This document shows, piece after piece, positions 1 to 8,544 of a stretch of DNA of 64,000 bases (the first letter of the stretch is position 1; every line of letters starts with the position of its first letter). This DNA is from CBDCPI01 sp965220245 (GTDB lineage Bacteria; Chloroflexota; Dehalococcoidia; Lucifugimonadales; UBA3495). The stretch lies in assembly GCA_965220245.1 (NCBI GenBank), contig CBDCPI010000003.1, positions 31,879-95,878 of the forward strand, written 5' to 3'. Below the pieces are notes generated by a model. The model was given only the letters and a program-made list of their open reading frames with translations. It was not told the DNA's origin and searched no databases. Made by a program: the position numbers and the translations under genes.

Positions 1-161
1 GAACCGCCCGGGCGTCGGCGAAAATGGCGGATACGCGGTCGGTGGCTACCATCTGGTGTTTCTGTATTGGGTTGTCACTATGCTGTAGCTTAAACGTCAG
101 CGCGGCGCGTGGCAACAGGCGCAGTATCATTAAACGCCGAGAGCGCAGAGGACGCCGAGGG
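1..161. other. Window edge, no firm gene
   Basis: No convincing complete gene is visible. On the minus strand a frame stays open from an ATG at 130 to the left edge and includes the stretch MVATDRVSAIFADARAV, so this could be the start of a gene that leaves the window. No ribosome binding site and no family match was recognised. Confidence 0.25.
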
Positions 162-1076
162 TTATTTCTTAATGGGCTTGGGAGCGTAAATCCAGCCCTC
201 GCGCTTGGCGGCGGCTAGTTTGGTCATGCCTTTTGCTTGGAAAGACACCTGACGCTGATTCTTTCGGTTACGTTTTAGGGTAGTAACGACTTCCCCGGAT
301 GGAACGCAAAAGTCAGCTTCGCACAACGTCCATCTAGCCGCGACGGTTGCGGCAACTAGGGAATCCAATCCATCGCCATCCCGGCGTTCGATACAGGTCT
401 CGAAGATGTTCTTGGACACTTGTAGTTGAACGCCTGCGGAGCCTCTACACAATGAGTTGAGAATCTTCTTTCGATTCCTGCGTCTTTCTTGCTGCTGCTC
501 TTCAGTTCCGTCTTTATAGCGAGTGAAGGGCAAGCCAAAGTTTCGTAGAGCTGCGCCGGGCATCACTTCCAACAAGACTGGCAACTCGGAAGGGCCAGTC
601 AGCGGAGGAACGCGAAAGCGGTTTATTTTCCAGAGGCGGTGCATCATTTGCATCCCTCTGAATGTCATGGGCACCATGTTGGGGCGACCTCTATGGAGAC
701 AGGGCTGGGCGTTGGGAAAACAGAGGTCGCCTACTCGCAATAATTCAGAATCGATTGTCACCGCAAATCGCGTAACTTGCTCGTAAAACTGTTTCAATTC
801 AATCTCTGCTGCTGCTGCCCACAGACAGGTCATTTCGCTTGCGCTGGGATGCCAAAATTCCGCAAATGCAAGCGGAACCGAAAACGGAAAGTCCATTGCG
901 GCGACTGCGCCGTCCGGCATTTTTTTCAGTAAGGTTTCCAGTTCGGCACGGCTGATTGAACGGATAGGATGGCAGTCGTTAATTATCAGTGTATTGTCGC
1001 GAAGATGGCCTTCGGTAACCCAAGTCTTACCTTCGGCTTCCGCCCCGCTGAAGTCTACGCCGATGATGTTCACCAT
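162..1076 (-). CDS. DUF429-family protein (predicted RNase H-fold nuclease)
   Basis: A 304-residue protein that begins with the strand-and-acid motif MVNIIGVDFSGA, the signature of DUF429 proteins, which are predicted to adopt an RNase H-like fold with the first Asp as a metal ligand. A second conserved acidic stretch, AAMDFPFSVP (around residues 59-68), and a late RDGDGLDSLVAA motif (around residues 230-242) fit the same family. No signal peptide or membrane segment is visible. It lies 14 bases downstream of a same-strand retropepsin gene and may be co-transcribed with it. The family assignment is by motif; the substrate is unknown. Confidence 0.7.
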   Translation of the reverse strand: MVNIIGVDFSGAEAEGKTWVTEGHLRDNTLIINDCHPIRSISRAELETLLKKMPDGAVAAMDFPFSVPLAFAEFWHPSASEMTCLWAAAAEIELKQFYEQVTRFAVTIDSELLRVGDLCFPNAQPCLHRGRPNMVPMTFRGMQMMHRLWKINRFRVPPLTGPSELPVLLEVMPGAALRNFGLPFTRYKDGTEEQQQERRRNRKKILNSLCRGSAGVQLQVSKNIFETCIERRDGDGLDSLVAATVAARWTLCEADFCVPSGEVVTTLKRNRKNQRQVSFQAKGMTKLAAAKREGWIYAPKPIKK

Positions 1077-1090
1077 GTTTGTCTCCCGCG

Positions 1091-1534
1091 CTACAGCGTT
1101 AGTTCGGCGGGAATCAGGCGGCGGTATTTGGCGTCTGCGGCTAGGGCGAACGTCTCCAACGCCATCGCTCCAAGCAATATCTTGCGGCTATCAGGGCCGA
1201 ACACGACGGATACTTGGTCCGCCTGGCCTTCCAGTTCCATATCCACCCAGCCGGTAGAGAGCTCTTGAGTGGAACCATCGGCGAAACTGAATAGCCTTGA
1301 CTGGACTCGTTCTATACCCAGTTCCTCCAAGATTTGCGCTGGAATCAAGGTGCGCGACGAGCCCGTGTCAACCAACCCGTTCAGGGTGCGGGACTGCGTT
1401 CTGCTCCGGTTCCAGATGACGAAATCGACGTAGAAAGTTCCCACTTCCCCTCCAACGGTGGTCCCGGGCAGAATAATCCATTGTTCGGGCGCTTGGCGTT
1501 CTTGGGCCGCTGCATCCTTGCTTGCCGTGTCCAT
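1091..1534 (-). CDS. Retropepsin-like aspartic protease, solitary copy
   Basis: A small single-domain aspartic-protease-fold protein of the bacterial retropepsin-like (clan AA) type. The catalytic motif is LVDTGSSRTLIP; a flap-like strand and the late hydrophobic segment ILLGAMALETF match the usual I-L-G-x-x-x-L-E pattern. Such enzymes act as homodimers, each monomer giving one DTG/S motif. The start at 1534 (MDTASKD) is chosen because AAGGGAG lies about 7 bases upstream; an in-frame ATG at 1567 has no such site. The N-terminal 25 residues are polar and low in complexity. It is a distant relative of the tandem array at 31.6-34.5 kb. Substrate unknown. Confidence 0.8.
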   Translation of the reverse strand: MDTASKDAAAQERQAPEQWIILPGTTVGGEVGTFYVDFVIWNRSRTQSRTLNGLVDTGSSRTLIPAQILEELGIERVQSRLFSFADGSTQELSTGWVDMELEGQADQVSVVFGPDSRKILLGAMALETFALAADAKYRRLIPAELTL

Positions 1535-1668
1535 TGGCGCATCTCCCTTTATGTTAGAATGGGCCACGGTCTGGAGGCTGAAACGGACGGCCTTGGGATG
1601 TCCAGTATACTACATGGCCCTGCGAGGAATCGGAGACACGGACCCGTGGGGAGCAGAAAAGGAGCGAT

Positions 1669-2532
1669 ATGAACTTGACGCAACGGCGGGAGCGCTACCG
1701 CTCCATTCTGGAAGGGGACCAGTGCTTTCATCCGGCCTCGGTGTTCGACCCGGTATCGGCCCGCATTGCCGAGGACTTGGGGTTTGAAGTCGGCATGTTC
1801 GCTGGCTCCATCGCCTCGGGAACGGTGCTGGGAGCTCCCGACCTGATTGTTTTGACTTTGACCGAGTTCGCCCAGCAGATCTACCGCATTTGCCGGGCAG
1901 GCGACCTTAGCCTGATGGTCGACGCCGACCACGGCTACGGCAACGCCCTCAACGTAATGCGCACCGTGGAGGAGTTGGAGTCGGCTGGAGTGGCGGCGCT
2001 GACCATCGAAGACACGGTGCTGCCGAGAAGCTTTGGCGGCGGTGGGGAAGGCCAGCTAATATCTATTGACGAGGGCGTAGGCAAGATGAAAGCGGCCCTA
2101 GCGGCCCGGCAGGACCCGGGGTTGGTGGTGGCGGGCCGCACTGGCGCGCTTCGTTCCGCCGGGGTCGACGAGACCATAAAACGGGCCAAGGCCTACCAGG
2201 AAGCGGGAGTGGACGCCATGTTCCTAGCCGGGGCCCAGACCAAGGCGGAGGTAGCGGCGGTCCACGCTGAGGTGAGTATTCCCCTGTTGCTGGGGGGCGC
2301 CGGCGGTGAGTTGACCGACCGTCAATTCTTGGCGGAAAACGGCGTGCGCGTTGCGTTGCAGGGGCACCTGCCCTTCCAAGCGGCCATTAAAGCGGTCTAT
2401 GATACGTTGAAGGCGCTGCGGGACGGGGTGGCGCCAGCCGACTTGAGCCAACAATTAGCGTCGCCGGAGCTAATGTCCCAAGTAACTCGCCGGAACAACT
2501 ACAATAAGTGGACGGCGGACTTCCTGGGTTGA
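1669..2532 (+). CDS. Isocitrate lyase/PEP mutase superfamily enzyme (oxaloacetate decarboxylase-like)
   Basis: A 287-residue TIM-barrel enzyme of the isocitrate lyase/phosphoenolpyruvate mutase superfamily, which makes or breaks C-C or P-C bonds next to a carboxylate using Mg2+. The metal-binding signature LMVDADHGYGNALNV (around residues 84-98) and the IEDTVLPRSFGG loop are visible. The KKCGH-type motif of true isocitrate lyases is absent and the early FHPASVFDPVSARIAE segment resembles the oxaloacetate decarboxylase/carboxyphosphonate mutase branch. AGGAGCGAT lies just upstream of the ATG. The exact substrate cannot be read from the sequence; a 2-oxoacid such as oxaloacetate is most likely. 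Confidence 0.8.
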   Translation: MNLTQRRERYRSILEGDQCFHPASVFDPVSARIAEDLGFEVGMFAGSIASGTVLGAPDLIVLTLTEFAQQIYRICRAGDLSLMVDADHGYGNALNVMRTVEELESAGVAALTIEDTVLPRSFGGGGEGQLISIDEGVGKMKAALAARQDPGLVVAGRTGALRSAGVDETIKRAKAYQEAGVDAMFLAGAQTKAEVAAVHAEVSIPLLLGGAGGELTDRQFLAENGVRVALQGHLPFQAAIKAVYDTLKALRDGVAPADLSQQLASPELMSQVTRRNNYNKWTADFLG

Positions 2533-2679
2533 GGACTGTTGCGCTTATTCCGTTTCCCTGGAACGAGTCCTTCGACTGCGCTCCGTTCCGCCTGCGGCTC
2601 CACTCCACTTCGCTCAGGATGAGCGGGTTAGTTCACACCCAGGAATATTGACCAAGAGGTATAAAAAAGGAGAATCGGG

Positions 2680-3072
2680 ATGAATTTTACCTATAACCAC
2701 TTGCACTTTCGGAGTGAGGACCCGGACCAAGCCGCCAAATTCTACTGCGATAACTTTGGCGCGGTCATAACCTCCGAGCGGCCTTTGTCCACCACCAAGT
2801 CCATCCTGCTCTCGCTAAACGGCGAGCCTTTGATGACCATCTCGGGGCGGGCCGAGGGAGAGGACCCAGTGGCCGGGTCTACTGACCCCCGCTACGGGCT
2901 GGACCATTTCGGGTTCGAAGTGGACGACATGGCCGAGGTTACGGCCCACTTGAAAGCCAACGGGGTGCAGTTTGGCTGTGAGCCGTGGACCATGCCTTCG
3001 GGCTCGACGGTGGCCTTCATCGTGGCCCCCGACGAGGTCAGCGTAGAGCTAATCCAGCGGCCCAAGAGCTAG
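2680..3072 (+). CDS. VOC-family (glyoxalase/dioxygenase fold) protein
   Basis: A 130-residue single-module pair protein of the vicinal oxygen chelate superfamily. The first half begins NHLHFRSEDPDQAAKFYCDNFG, giving the early metal-ligand His, and the second half has LDHFGFEVDDMAEV and a terminal VSVELIQRP strand that supplies the usual Glu ligand. The start is supported by AAAAAAGGAGAA upstream. Members range from lyases to dioxygenases and resistance proteins, so the reaction is not assigned. It follows the PEP-mutase-like gene in the same direction with a gap of about 150 bases. Confidence 0.8.
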   Translation: MNFTYNHLHFRSEDPDQAAKFYCDNFGAVITSERPLSTTKSILLSLNGEPLMTISGRAEGEDPVAGSTDPRYGLDHFGFEVDDMAEVTAHLKANGVQFGCEPWTMPSGSTVAFIVAPDEVSVELIQRPKS

Positions 3073-3092
3073 GCAGGCCGTCGGCGAATTGC

Positions 3093-3513
3093 TTTAGAGG
3101 GTGTGTTAGAAATCCCTTCTCCCCAAAGGAGAAGGTTAGGATGAGGGGAAATGCCTGACGACGGCCGAGGTAGTTCACAGCTAGAATGGCCCTCTCCCAG
3201 AGGGAGCTTATAGGGGTAGATATCCGCATTCCGTCGTTCCGGCGCAGGCCGGGACCTAGGGGTGGGGCCACCTTCGAACGCATACAAGTCAGAACCAGCG
3301 ATATGACGTACTCTTACCGCAACCCGGAAAAAATTCCCTGCGTATACCTCCGCGCCAGCCAGAGAAACGGGACGCTGTACATGCGGATACTCTGAACACT
3401 TGGAGGTGCGCCCCCATCCCCTGGGTTCCGGCCTACGCCGGAACGACGGAGCAGACAAATACCTACCCCTGTCAGCCCAGAGGGAGAGGGGAACATTGGA
3501 GACACCCTCTTAG
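3093..3513. repeat. Composite inverted-repeat region
   Basis: This gene-free stretch is bounded by an imperfect inverted repeat: TTTAGAGGGTGT near 3093-3104 and its inverse ACACCCTCTTAG near 3502-3513. Inside lie palindromic pieces related to sequences elsewhere in the window, such as the arms CCTTCTCC/GGAGAAGG at 3115-3136, which recur near 63020, and CGTCGTTCCGGCGCAGGCCGG near 3232. It is best read as nested remnants of small non-coding repeats between the convergent VOC and PIG-L genes. No real coding sequence is seen. Confidence 0.55.
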
Positions 3514-3544
3514 CCCTCAGTGCTCAACTGACCCCAAGAAGCAA

Positions 3545-4405
3545 TTAGTCGGGTGCCAACCCGGCAAAAAAGTCCTCCGATACCGCGTCACCGGGAAAGA
3601 CGGGCGGGTAGGCCCGGATGTAGAACTCCTTCCCCAGGATGCTGGCGGCGACCTCCCGGGGCACCCGGTGGTAGGGCCAGTCCGGCGCCACCTGGGTGCG
3701 GTGGCACAGGATGCAGGCCATCTTGGTCTCCAAGTGGTGCCCTACGTCAAACTCCAAGTGAAGGTCTTCCTCGGCTACTCCTTGTTCCTCCTGCTCGGGA
3801 GTGGGCATGGGGAAGTCGATGCCCACTCCCTGCAGCTTGGTGGCCCACATGGTACGGAAGCCCTTGGGCCTCCCGCTGTAAAACAAGCGTTGCGGGCGGT
3901 GCGGCTCAACGCCGTGAATCAACTGGTGCGGAAATTGGTTGGGGTCCGGCGCCAGCCGAAAGGCCTCGGTGGCGTGTTGGCACACCGCAATGTGGTCGGG
4001 GTGGCCATAAAGACCCCCCGGCTCGAAGGTGAGCACCACCTGAGGGCGGAACCGGCGAATCTCGGCGACGAATTGTTCGACCACTTCGGTCGATGAAGAG
4101 TTGATGTAGGCTTTCGGGTGGGCGTTGGCCGGCGAGTCGACCATACCCGAGTCCCGGTAACCCAACACCTCGTGGCTGCGTAGGCCCAGGGCCCGAACGG
4201 CGCAGGAGAGCTCGACCCGCCGGACCTCCGGCAGAGTTTCCCGGGTGGCCGCTCCCTCTTGGCGTATCTCCCCTTCCTCACCCAACGTTGTGGTGATCAG
4301 GCGTATTTCGACGCCGCGCTCCGCGTGGGCGGCCAGAGCGCCCCCTACCGGAAAGGCTTCATCGTCGGGGTGGGCGAAGCAGGCCAACAACCTGTAGCCG
4401 GGCAT
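3545..4405 (-). CDS. PIG-L (LmbE-like) family deacetylase
   Basis: A 286-residue zinc-dependent N-deacetylase of the PIG-L/LmbE family, which removes acetyl groups from GlcNAc-type substrates, for example in mycothiol or bacillithiol-type pathways. The zinc motif AHPDDE is at residues 11-16 and the third ligand motif YGHPDHIAV is near residue 133, spaced as in the family. No signal peptide is seen, so a cytoplasmic enzyme is likely. It sits 47 bases downstream of the gamma-glutamyltransferase gene on the same strand, which suggests co-transcription and, weakly, a role in low-molecular-weight thiol or conjugate metabolism. Confidence 0.88.
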   Translation of the reverse strand: MPGYRLLACFAHPDDEAFPVGGALAAHAERGVEIRLITTTLGEEGEIRQEGAATRETLPEVRRVELSCAVRALGLRSHEVLGYRDSGMVDSPANAHPKAYINSSSTEVVEQFVAEIRRFRPQVVLTFEPGGLYGHPDHIAVCQHATEAFRLAPDPNQFPHQLIHGVEPHRPQRLFYSGRPKGFRTMWATKLQGVGIDFPMPTPEQEEQGVAEEDLHLEFDVGHHLETKMACILCHRTQVAPDWPYHRVPREVAASILGKEFYIRAYPPVFPGDAVSEDFFAGLAPD

Positions 4406-4452
4406 TTTTGGACTCCCAGGATAAATTTACCTTACAGATTTAATGAGCCCTT

Positions 4453-6090
4453 TTACCAGGCTGCTGCTTGGCCGTCGCCGCGGGGGTCGGATGCTCCGGC
4501 GAGGACGTTCTTGTCGTGATCGAAGAGAATGAGCTGCACCTTGCCGTCGTAAACTCCCGGTCGCCGCCGGGCTACTTTATGCCCTAAAGCCTCCAATCCC
4601 CGGACGGTCTCTTCCGGCATTCCCGGCTCCGCCCGGAGTTCCATGGGCGTGTCTAGGCTGGCCGGGTCGGTGCCGGGGAAGCTCCACCACCGGGGGGCTT
4701 CCACCGCCTCTTGGGGTCCCATACTAAAGTCCAGCAGATTGGTGAGAATTTGCAGGCCGCACTGGGGTTGGAAATCGCCGCCCGGGGTACCGCCCACGAT
4801 GGCGGGAAGGCCGTCTTTGGTGGTGAGGTAGCAGTTGAGGGTGTGCATGGTGCGTTTTCCCGGCTGGATCTCGTTGGGATGGCCGCTTTCGAGGCTGAAG
4901 CCCCGGCCGGCCCGGTTGTTGAACACCACCCCGGTGCCTTCGGCGATGAAACCCGACCCAAAGGCGTTGGACAGGCTGTGGACCCAGGAAACCGCGTTGC
5001 CGTGGCCGTCGGCAACACAGAAGTAGGTGGTGTCTCCCTCGACTTCCACCGGCTGCCGTTCCGTCGCAACGGCAGCTTTGACCGGGTCGATCTCGCCGCG
5101 CCGCCGAGCGGCGTACTCTTTGGAGATTACTTCCTCCAAGGGCCATTCCACCATCCAGGGGTCTCCGGCCAGCCGGTTCCGGTCGGCGTAAGCGATCTTC
5201 TTGGCCTCTACCATCAGGTGCACTGCTTGGGCTAGGTCCGTACCTCCGGCCTCTCCCAAAGACCGCAGGTCAAACCCCTCCACTAGATTCAGCATTTCCA
5301 GCAGCAGGAAACCCTGGGAGGGAGGACGGGTCTGGTAAACGGTATGGCCCCGGTAGGAAACGGATATGGGGTCGTACACCTCCGCCCGGTGGTTGGCAAA
5401 GTCCTCTTCGGTAAACAGTCCGCCGCCGGCCCGCAGCCCGGCGACCATACGGCGGGCCAAGGCTCCCCGATAGAACTCTTGGGCCCCGCCTTGGGCTACC
5501 ATTCGCAGGCTGGAGGCCAAGTCTTGGTTTACCAAAGTCTCTCCCTCTCCGGGCGGGCGGCCAGCGGGAAGCAGCACGGCGGCGCTGGAGGGGAACTGGG
5601 CAAGCTTGGCGGCGCTGCCAGCAAAGTCCCGGCTGATCCGGGGGCTGAGGGGGAACCCATTTTCGGCGTAACTAATGGCGGGCCCCAGCAAGTCGGGAAA
5701 GGGCCGGGTGCAAAACCGCTGGTGGACTTGCTCCCAAGCCGCGACCTCTCCCGGCGCCGAGGCGGCGTGAGGCCCGTCCAAGGGCATGGTGCGGTAGCCT
5801 TGAGACCGGTAATAGTCTCCGGTAGCCCCGCTGGCCGCGCCGCCACTGCTGTTAATGCCGGTAACCCGGCCGCTGCTGCCTTCATGGAGCAGGATAAACG
5901 AGTCTCCGCCCAGTCCGCACAGGGGCGGCAAGGTAACGGTTTCCACCGCGGCCACGGCCAGGGCGGCGTCGAAGGCGTTGCCGCCGTTTTGGAAGACTTG
6001 AAGTCCGGCGCTCGCCGCCAAGGGGGAGTTGGAGCACACCATGCCCCGCTTACCGTAAACTACCGGACGGGAGAATTCAGTGATGGGCAT
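4453..6090 (-). CDS. ggt: Gamma-glutamyltransferase family protein
   Basis: A 545-residue N-terminal nucleophile hydrolase of the gamma-glutamyltranspeptidase family, made as a proenzyme that cleaves itself before a catalytic Thr. The early GNAFDAALAVAAVETVT segment and PPLCGLGGDSF are typical of the large subunit. The self-cleavage site is VEGDTTYFCVADGHGNAVSW, near residue 350, giving a small subunit that begins at Thr. The substrate loop GTGVVFNNR and the oxyanion-hole region VGGTPGGDFQPQ are also present. No secretion signal is evident, unlike many periplasmic homologues. Homologues also include cephalosporin acylases and gamma-glutamyl hydrolases, so the substrate is uncertain. Confidence 0.88.
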   Translation of the reverse strand: MPITEFSRPVVYGKRGMVCSNSPLAASAGLQVFQNGGNAFDAALAVAAVETVTLPPLCGLGGDSFILLHEGSSGRVTGINSSGGAASGATGDYYRSQGYRTMPLDGPHAASAPGEVAAWEQVHQRFCTRPFPDLLGPAISYAENGFPLSPRISRDFAGSAAKLAQFPSSAAVLLPAGRPPGEGETLVNQDLASSLRMVAQGGAQEFYRGALARRMVAGLRAGGGLFTEEDFANHRAEVYDPISVSYRGHTVYQTRPPSQGFLLLEMLNLVEGFDLRSLGEAGGTDLAQAVHLMVEAKKIAYADRNRLAGDPWMVEWPLEEVISKEYAARRRGEIDPVKAAVATERQPVEVEGDTTYFCVADGHGNAVSWVHSLSNAFGSGFIAEGTGVVFNNRAGRGFSLESGHPNEIQPGKRTMHTLNCYLTTKDGLPAIVGGTPGGDFQPQCGLQILTNLLDFSMGPQEAVEAPRWWSFPGTDPASLDTPMELRAEPGMPEETVRGLEALGHKVARRRPGVYDGKVQLILFDHDKNVLAGASDPRGDGQAAAW

Positions 6091-6198
6091 AATGGGCGCT
6101 CCTTATAAATTAGGATGGGCCGATTGGGCCGAACGTCTTCCGGTTCTGGTGCTCCATGCCAGTGTAAAGTCGCCGTATGACCCCGTCAACGCCGCGAA

Positions 6199-6227
6199 TT
6201 GACACCCCTGAGTACCCGCCATAGAAT
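6199..6227 (+). promoter_or_regulatory. Sigma-70-type promoter for the LigB gene
   Basis: TTGACA at 6199-6204 and TAGAAT at 6222-6227 are separated by exactly 17 bases. Transcription would begin near 6234 and leave an untranslated leader of about 160 bases before the dioxygenase gene. The rest of the 6091-6397 gap shows no coding frame. Confidence 0.65.
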
Positions 6228-6397
6228 CCGCAGCATTCAGGAGCCTCATCGCACAGAAGGGCCATCGGGTGAGGGGCAGCTTTACTCTGAGCCCGGTGGG
6301 GGCGCCACTAGTAGAACTGACTCGGACTGCAACGACACCTGAAGCCGCACTGCCGCAGCAGTGCCGGTAGATTCAGGCTAAAACGGGGAGGAAAGAT

Positions 6398-7368
6398 ATG
6401 GCGGAGATATTTGGGCTGGGCTGTTCCCACGGCCCCATAATCCTTACCCCTCCTGAGATGTGGGCCAAGACCCGGGAACGGGTCTACGCCCGGATACCCA
6501 ATTACGAGCCGCCGGGCCAATTGTTGGAGGAGTTGGGGCCGGATAACGGCTTGACCCAAGACCGTATGGACCAAGAGAAGGTCGTGGCCTCCTTCCAAGT
6601 GATGCGCGACCGGTTGCACCAGTGGGACCCTGACGTGTTGTTGGTGATCGGCGATGATCAAGCGGAGAATTTCCTCCAAGACAATCTGCCGCCTTTCTGC
6701 CTCTACACCGGGGAGCAAGTGGAGGGTTACCCCTTCCAGCGGCAAGCCGCTCGGGTCAACCTCTGGGACGCAGCGCCGGAAAGCCGGTTCTCCTTCCAGT
6801 GTCCCAAGCCCTTCGCCCAAGCGATGAGGAACTTTCTCATCCGCGACGGGTTCGACCTGTCATCGTCCAGCGCCTTGACCGGATGGGAATGGGGGTTGGC
6901 CCACGCCATCATCAACCCGCTGGTGTTCTTGGACCCGGAGGGCAAGTTTCCTCTCTTGCCCTTGTTTGTCAATTGCTACGGCGAGGAAGCCGGACCCGAC
7001 TACCCGCCCCGGCCGACGCCCCAGCGGTGCTACCAGTTGGGCCGCGGCATCCGCAAGTTCTTGCACGGGCGAGACGAACGGGTGGCAGTGGTGGCGTCGT
7101 CCAGTTGTCGCACAGCTTCTTGGCCCACAAGTTCCAGTGCCGGGCCATCGACTTGGATACGGACCGGCGTTACTTGGAGTTGGTCCGCTCCGGCCAAGGC
7201 AGCGAGTTGGCCAAGCTCTCCCCGGAAGAGATCCAAGAGTCGGGCGACCACGAAATATTGAACTGGATCGTCGCTCTGGGCATCCTGGGGGACCGGCCGG
7301 CGGAAATCGTGGACGTTCGGGAGTCACATACCCAACTGGCCTACCGGGTGGCGGCGGTCTGGGGGTAA
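6398..7368 (+). pseudogene. LigB-type extradiol ring-cleavage dioxygenase, frameshifted
   Basis: The gene encodes a class III (LigB) extradiol dioxygenase, which uses Fe(II) to cleave catecholic rings. The first part begins MAEIFGLGCSHGPI with the metal-ligand His of the GxxxSH motif, and VLLVIGDDQAENF follows the family. The frame is broken near 7099-7103: before it runs RVAVVAS, and the natural continuation LSHSFLAHKFQCRAIDLD, containing the conserved SH, lies in the next frame and runs to a stop at 7368. One missing base explains this. Without the repair the protein ends in an unrelated tail at 7261. It could be a pseudogene, a sequencing error, or, less likely, programmed slippage. A strong promoter lies upstream. 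Confidence 0.8.
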
Positions 7369-7544
7369 CCGCACCGGGCATATTTCTGCTGCACCTGCCA
7401 ACGTGCCACCCATGCCCCCGCCGCAAGGTCAGCCCCTGGGCTACCGGTATGGTGCTACGAGTGATGAGGCAAGAGCGTCCAAGCACTGGACCACTAACGT
7501 CTTTCCAACAGACAATGGGGTGATATAGAGAGAAATTGAACGAG

Positions 7545-8000
7545 ATGAACCATACGGAAAAGGTCCGATGGATGGTGAGTTTTTGGCATCCCGAGGGCGG
7601 GCCGGGAGACGAGCACGACTTCCCAAAGGTGGCGTTCTGGCATCCCAATAGGGAGAGCGCCAGAGAGGAAGCCGCCCGCGTGTTGATCGAACTGAGGGAG
7701 GAACGCCGGGACGAACGCGATTGGGTTGCGGCCGGACATCCTGACCCGTTCGCAGTCGGCTCCGGTCGTCATCCCGGCGGGCAATGGGTTCTCCGCTACA
7801 GGGACTTGAGGCGTGGCGGCGGGGATGGGAAGAGCAGAGGACTTTCCCAAGGGGAAGGGGATACGGGATCGGCGGACAAGAAGCCCAAACTGACAAAGTC
7901 GGCTGCTGGCACTTGGCAAGGCATCATTGACGGAGAGGAACTGAAACGGATGCTCTATGAAGCTCGCCGCACCGGCTCCCGGGTTGAGCCGGACCCGTAG
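7545..8000 (+). CDS. Putative antitoxin upstream of vapC-like gene
   Basis: A 151-residue hydrophilic protein with two repeats of the form FWHPEGGPGDEHD and FWHPNRESAREEA near the N-terminus and a C-terminal segment AGTWQGIIDGEELKRMLYEAR. The tail resembles the toxin-wrapping ends of VapB-type antitoxins that precede PIN toxins. The long middle is low in complexity. Its end overlaps the PIN gene, the normal arrangement for a toxin-antitoxin pair. I do not recognise the N-terminal half; it may be a fusion or an accretion. The ATG at 7545 is preferred over the in-frame TTG at 7536. Confidence 0.5.
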   Translation: MNHTEKVRWMVSFWHPEGGPGDEHDFPKVAFWHPNRESAREEAARVLIELREERRDERDWVAAGHPDPFAVGSGRHPGGQWVLRYRDLRRGGGDGKSRGLSQGEGDTGSADKKPKLTKSAAGTWQGIIDGEELKRMLYEARRTGSRVEPDP

Positions 8001-8409
8001 GCCCCGTAGGGCGTTGCGGTATCTGGTCGATACGGACTGGGCCATTGACTATTTACATGGCAGCGAGCCGGTGGTGCAGTGTTTCGACGAGCTATCGCCG
8101 CAAGGCGTTGGGCTGAGCATCGTATCGCTGGCCGAGCTCTATGATGGGATGTTTGGCGCTGCGGACCGGCAGGAAGCGGAGCAGGGACTACAGAACTTCC
8201 TTGATGATGTTGAAGAAGTCGTGCCACTGGACGAGCCGGTTTGCCGGATTTTTGCCATGGAACGCCGCAGACTCAGAGCCGCCGGAAACCGTCTTGATGA
8301 CCTCGATCTTCTGATTGGTTCGACTGCGATACGTCACAGCCTCACACTGCTCACCAACAGCCGCAGACACTTCGAGCGAATGCAAGGCCTGAACATCATC
8401 TCGGCGTGA
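7957..8409 (+). CDS. vapC: PIN-domain toxin (VapC-like)
   Basis: A PIN-domain ribonuclease of the VapC toxin type. The core starts LRYLVDTDWAIDYLHG with the first catalytic Asp; the second acidic residue is in SIVSLAELYDGM and the third in LDDLDLLIGSTAI, with a closing TNSRRHFERM motif. These match the four-acid PIN active site that binds Mg2+ or Mn2+. The first 20 residues from the ATG at 7957 are Arg/Pro rich and outside the fold; an in-frame TTG at 8014, right before the PIN core and after the stop of the upstream antitoxin-like gene, is an alternative start. The target RNA is unknown. Confidence 0.85.
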   Translation: MKLAAPAPGLSRTRRPRRALRYLVDTDWAIDYLHGSEPVVQCFDELSPQGVGLSIVSLAELYDGMFGAADRQEAEQGLQNFLDDVEEVVPLDEPVCRIFAMERRRLRAAGNRLDDLDLLIGSTAIRHSLTLLTNSRRHFERMQGLNIISA

Positions 8410-8544
8410 ACCATTGAAATCCGTCCCTTAAGCAACCGCATCCTGGACCGGGTAGCAGCCCTGTTCCGGGACTAGCGTTCAGTTAACCTGGACATTGGCG
8501 CCATTCTAGGGAGCGGAGATGTCAGAGATATTTAGCGTAGACAC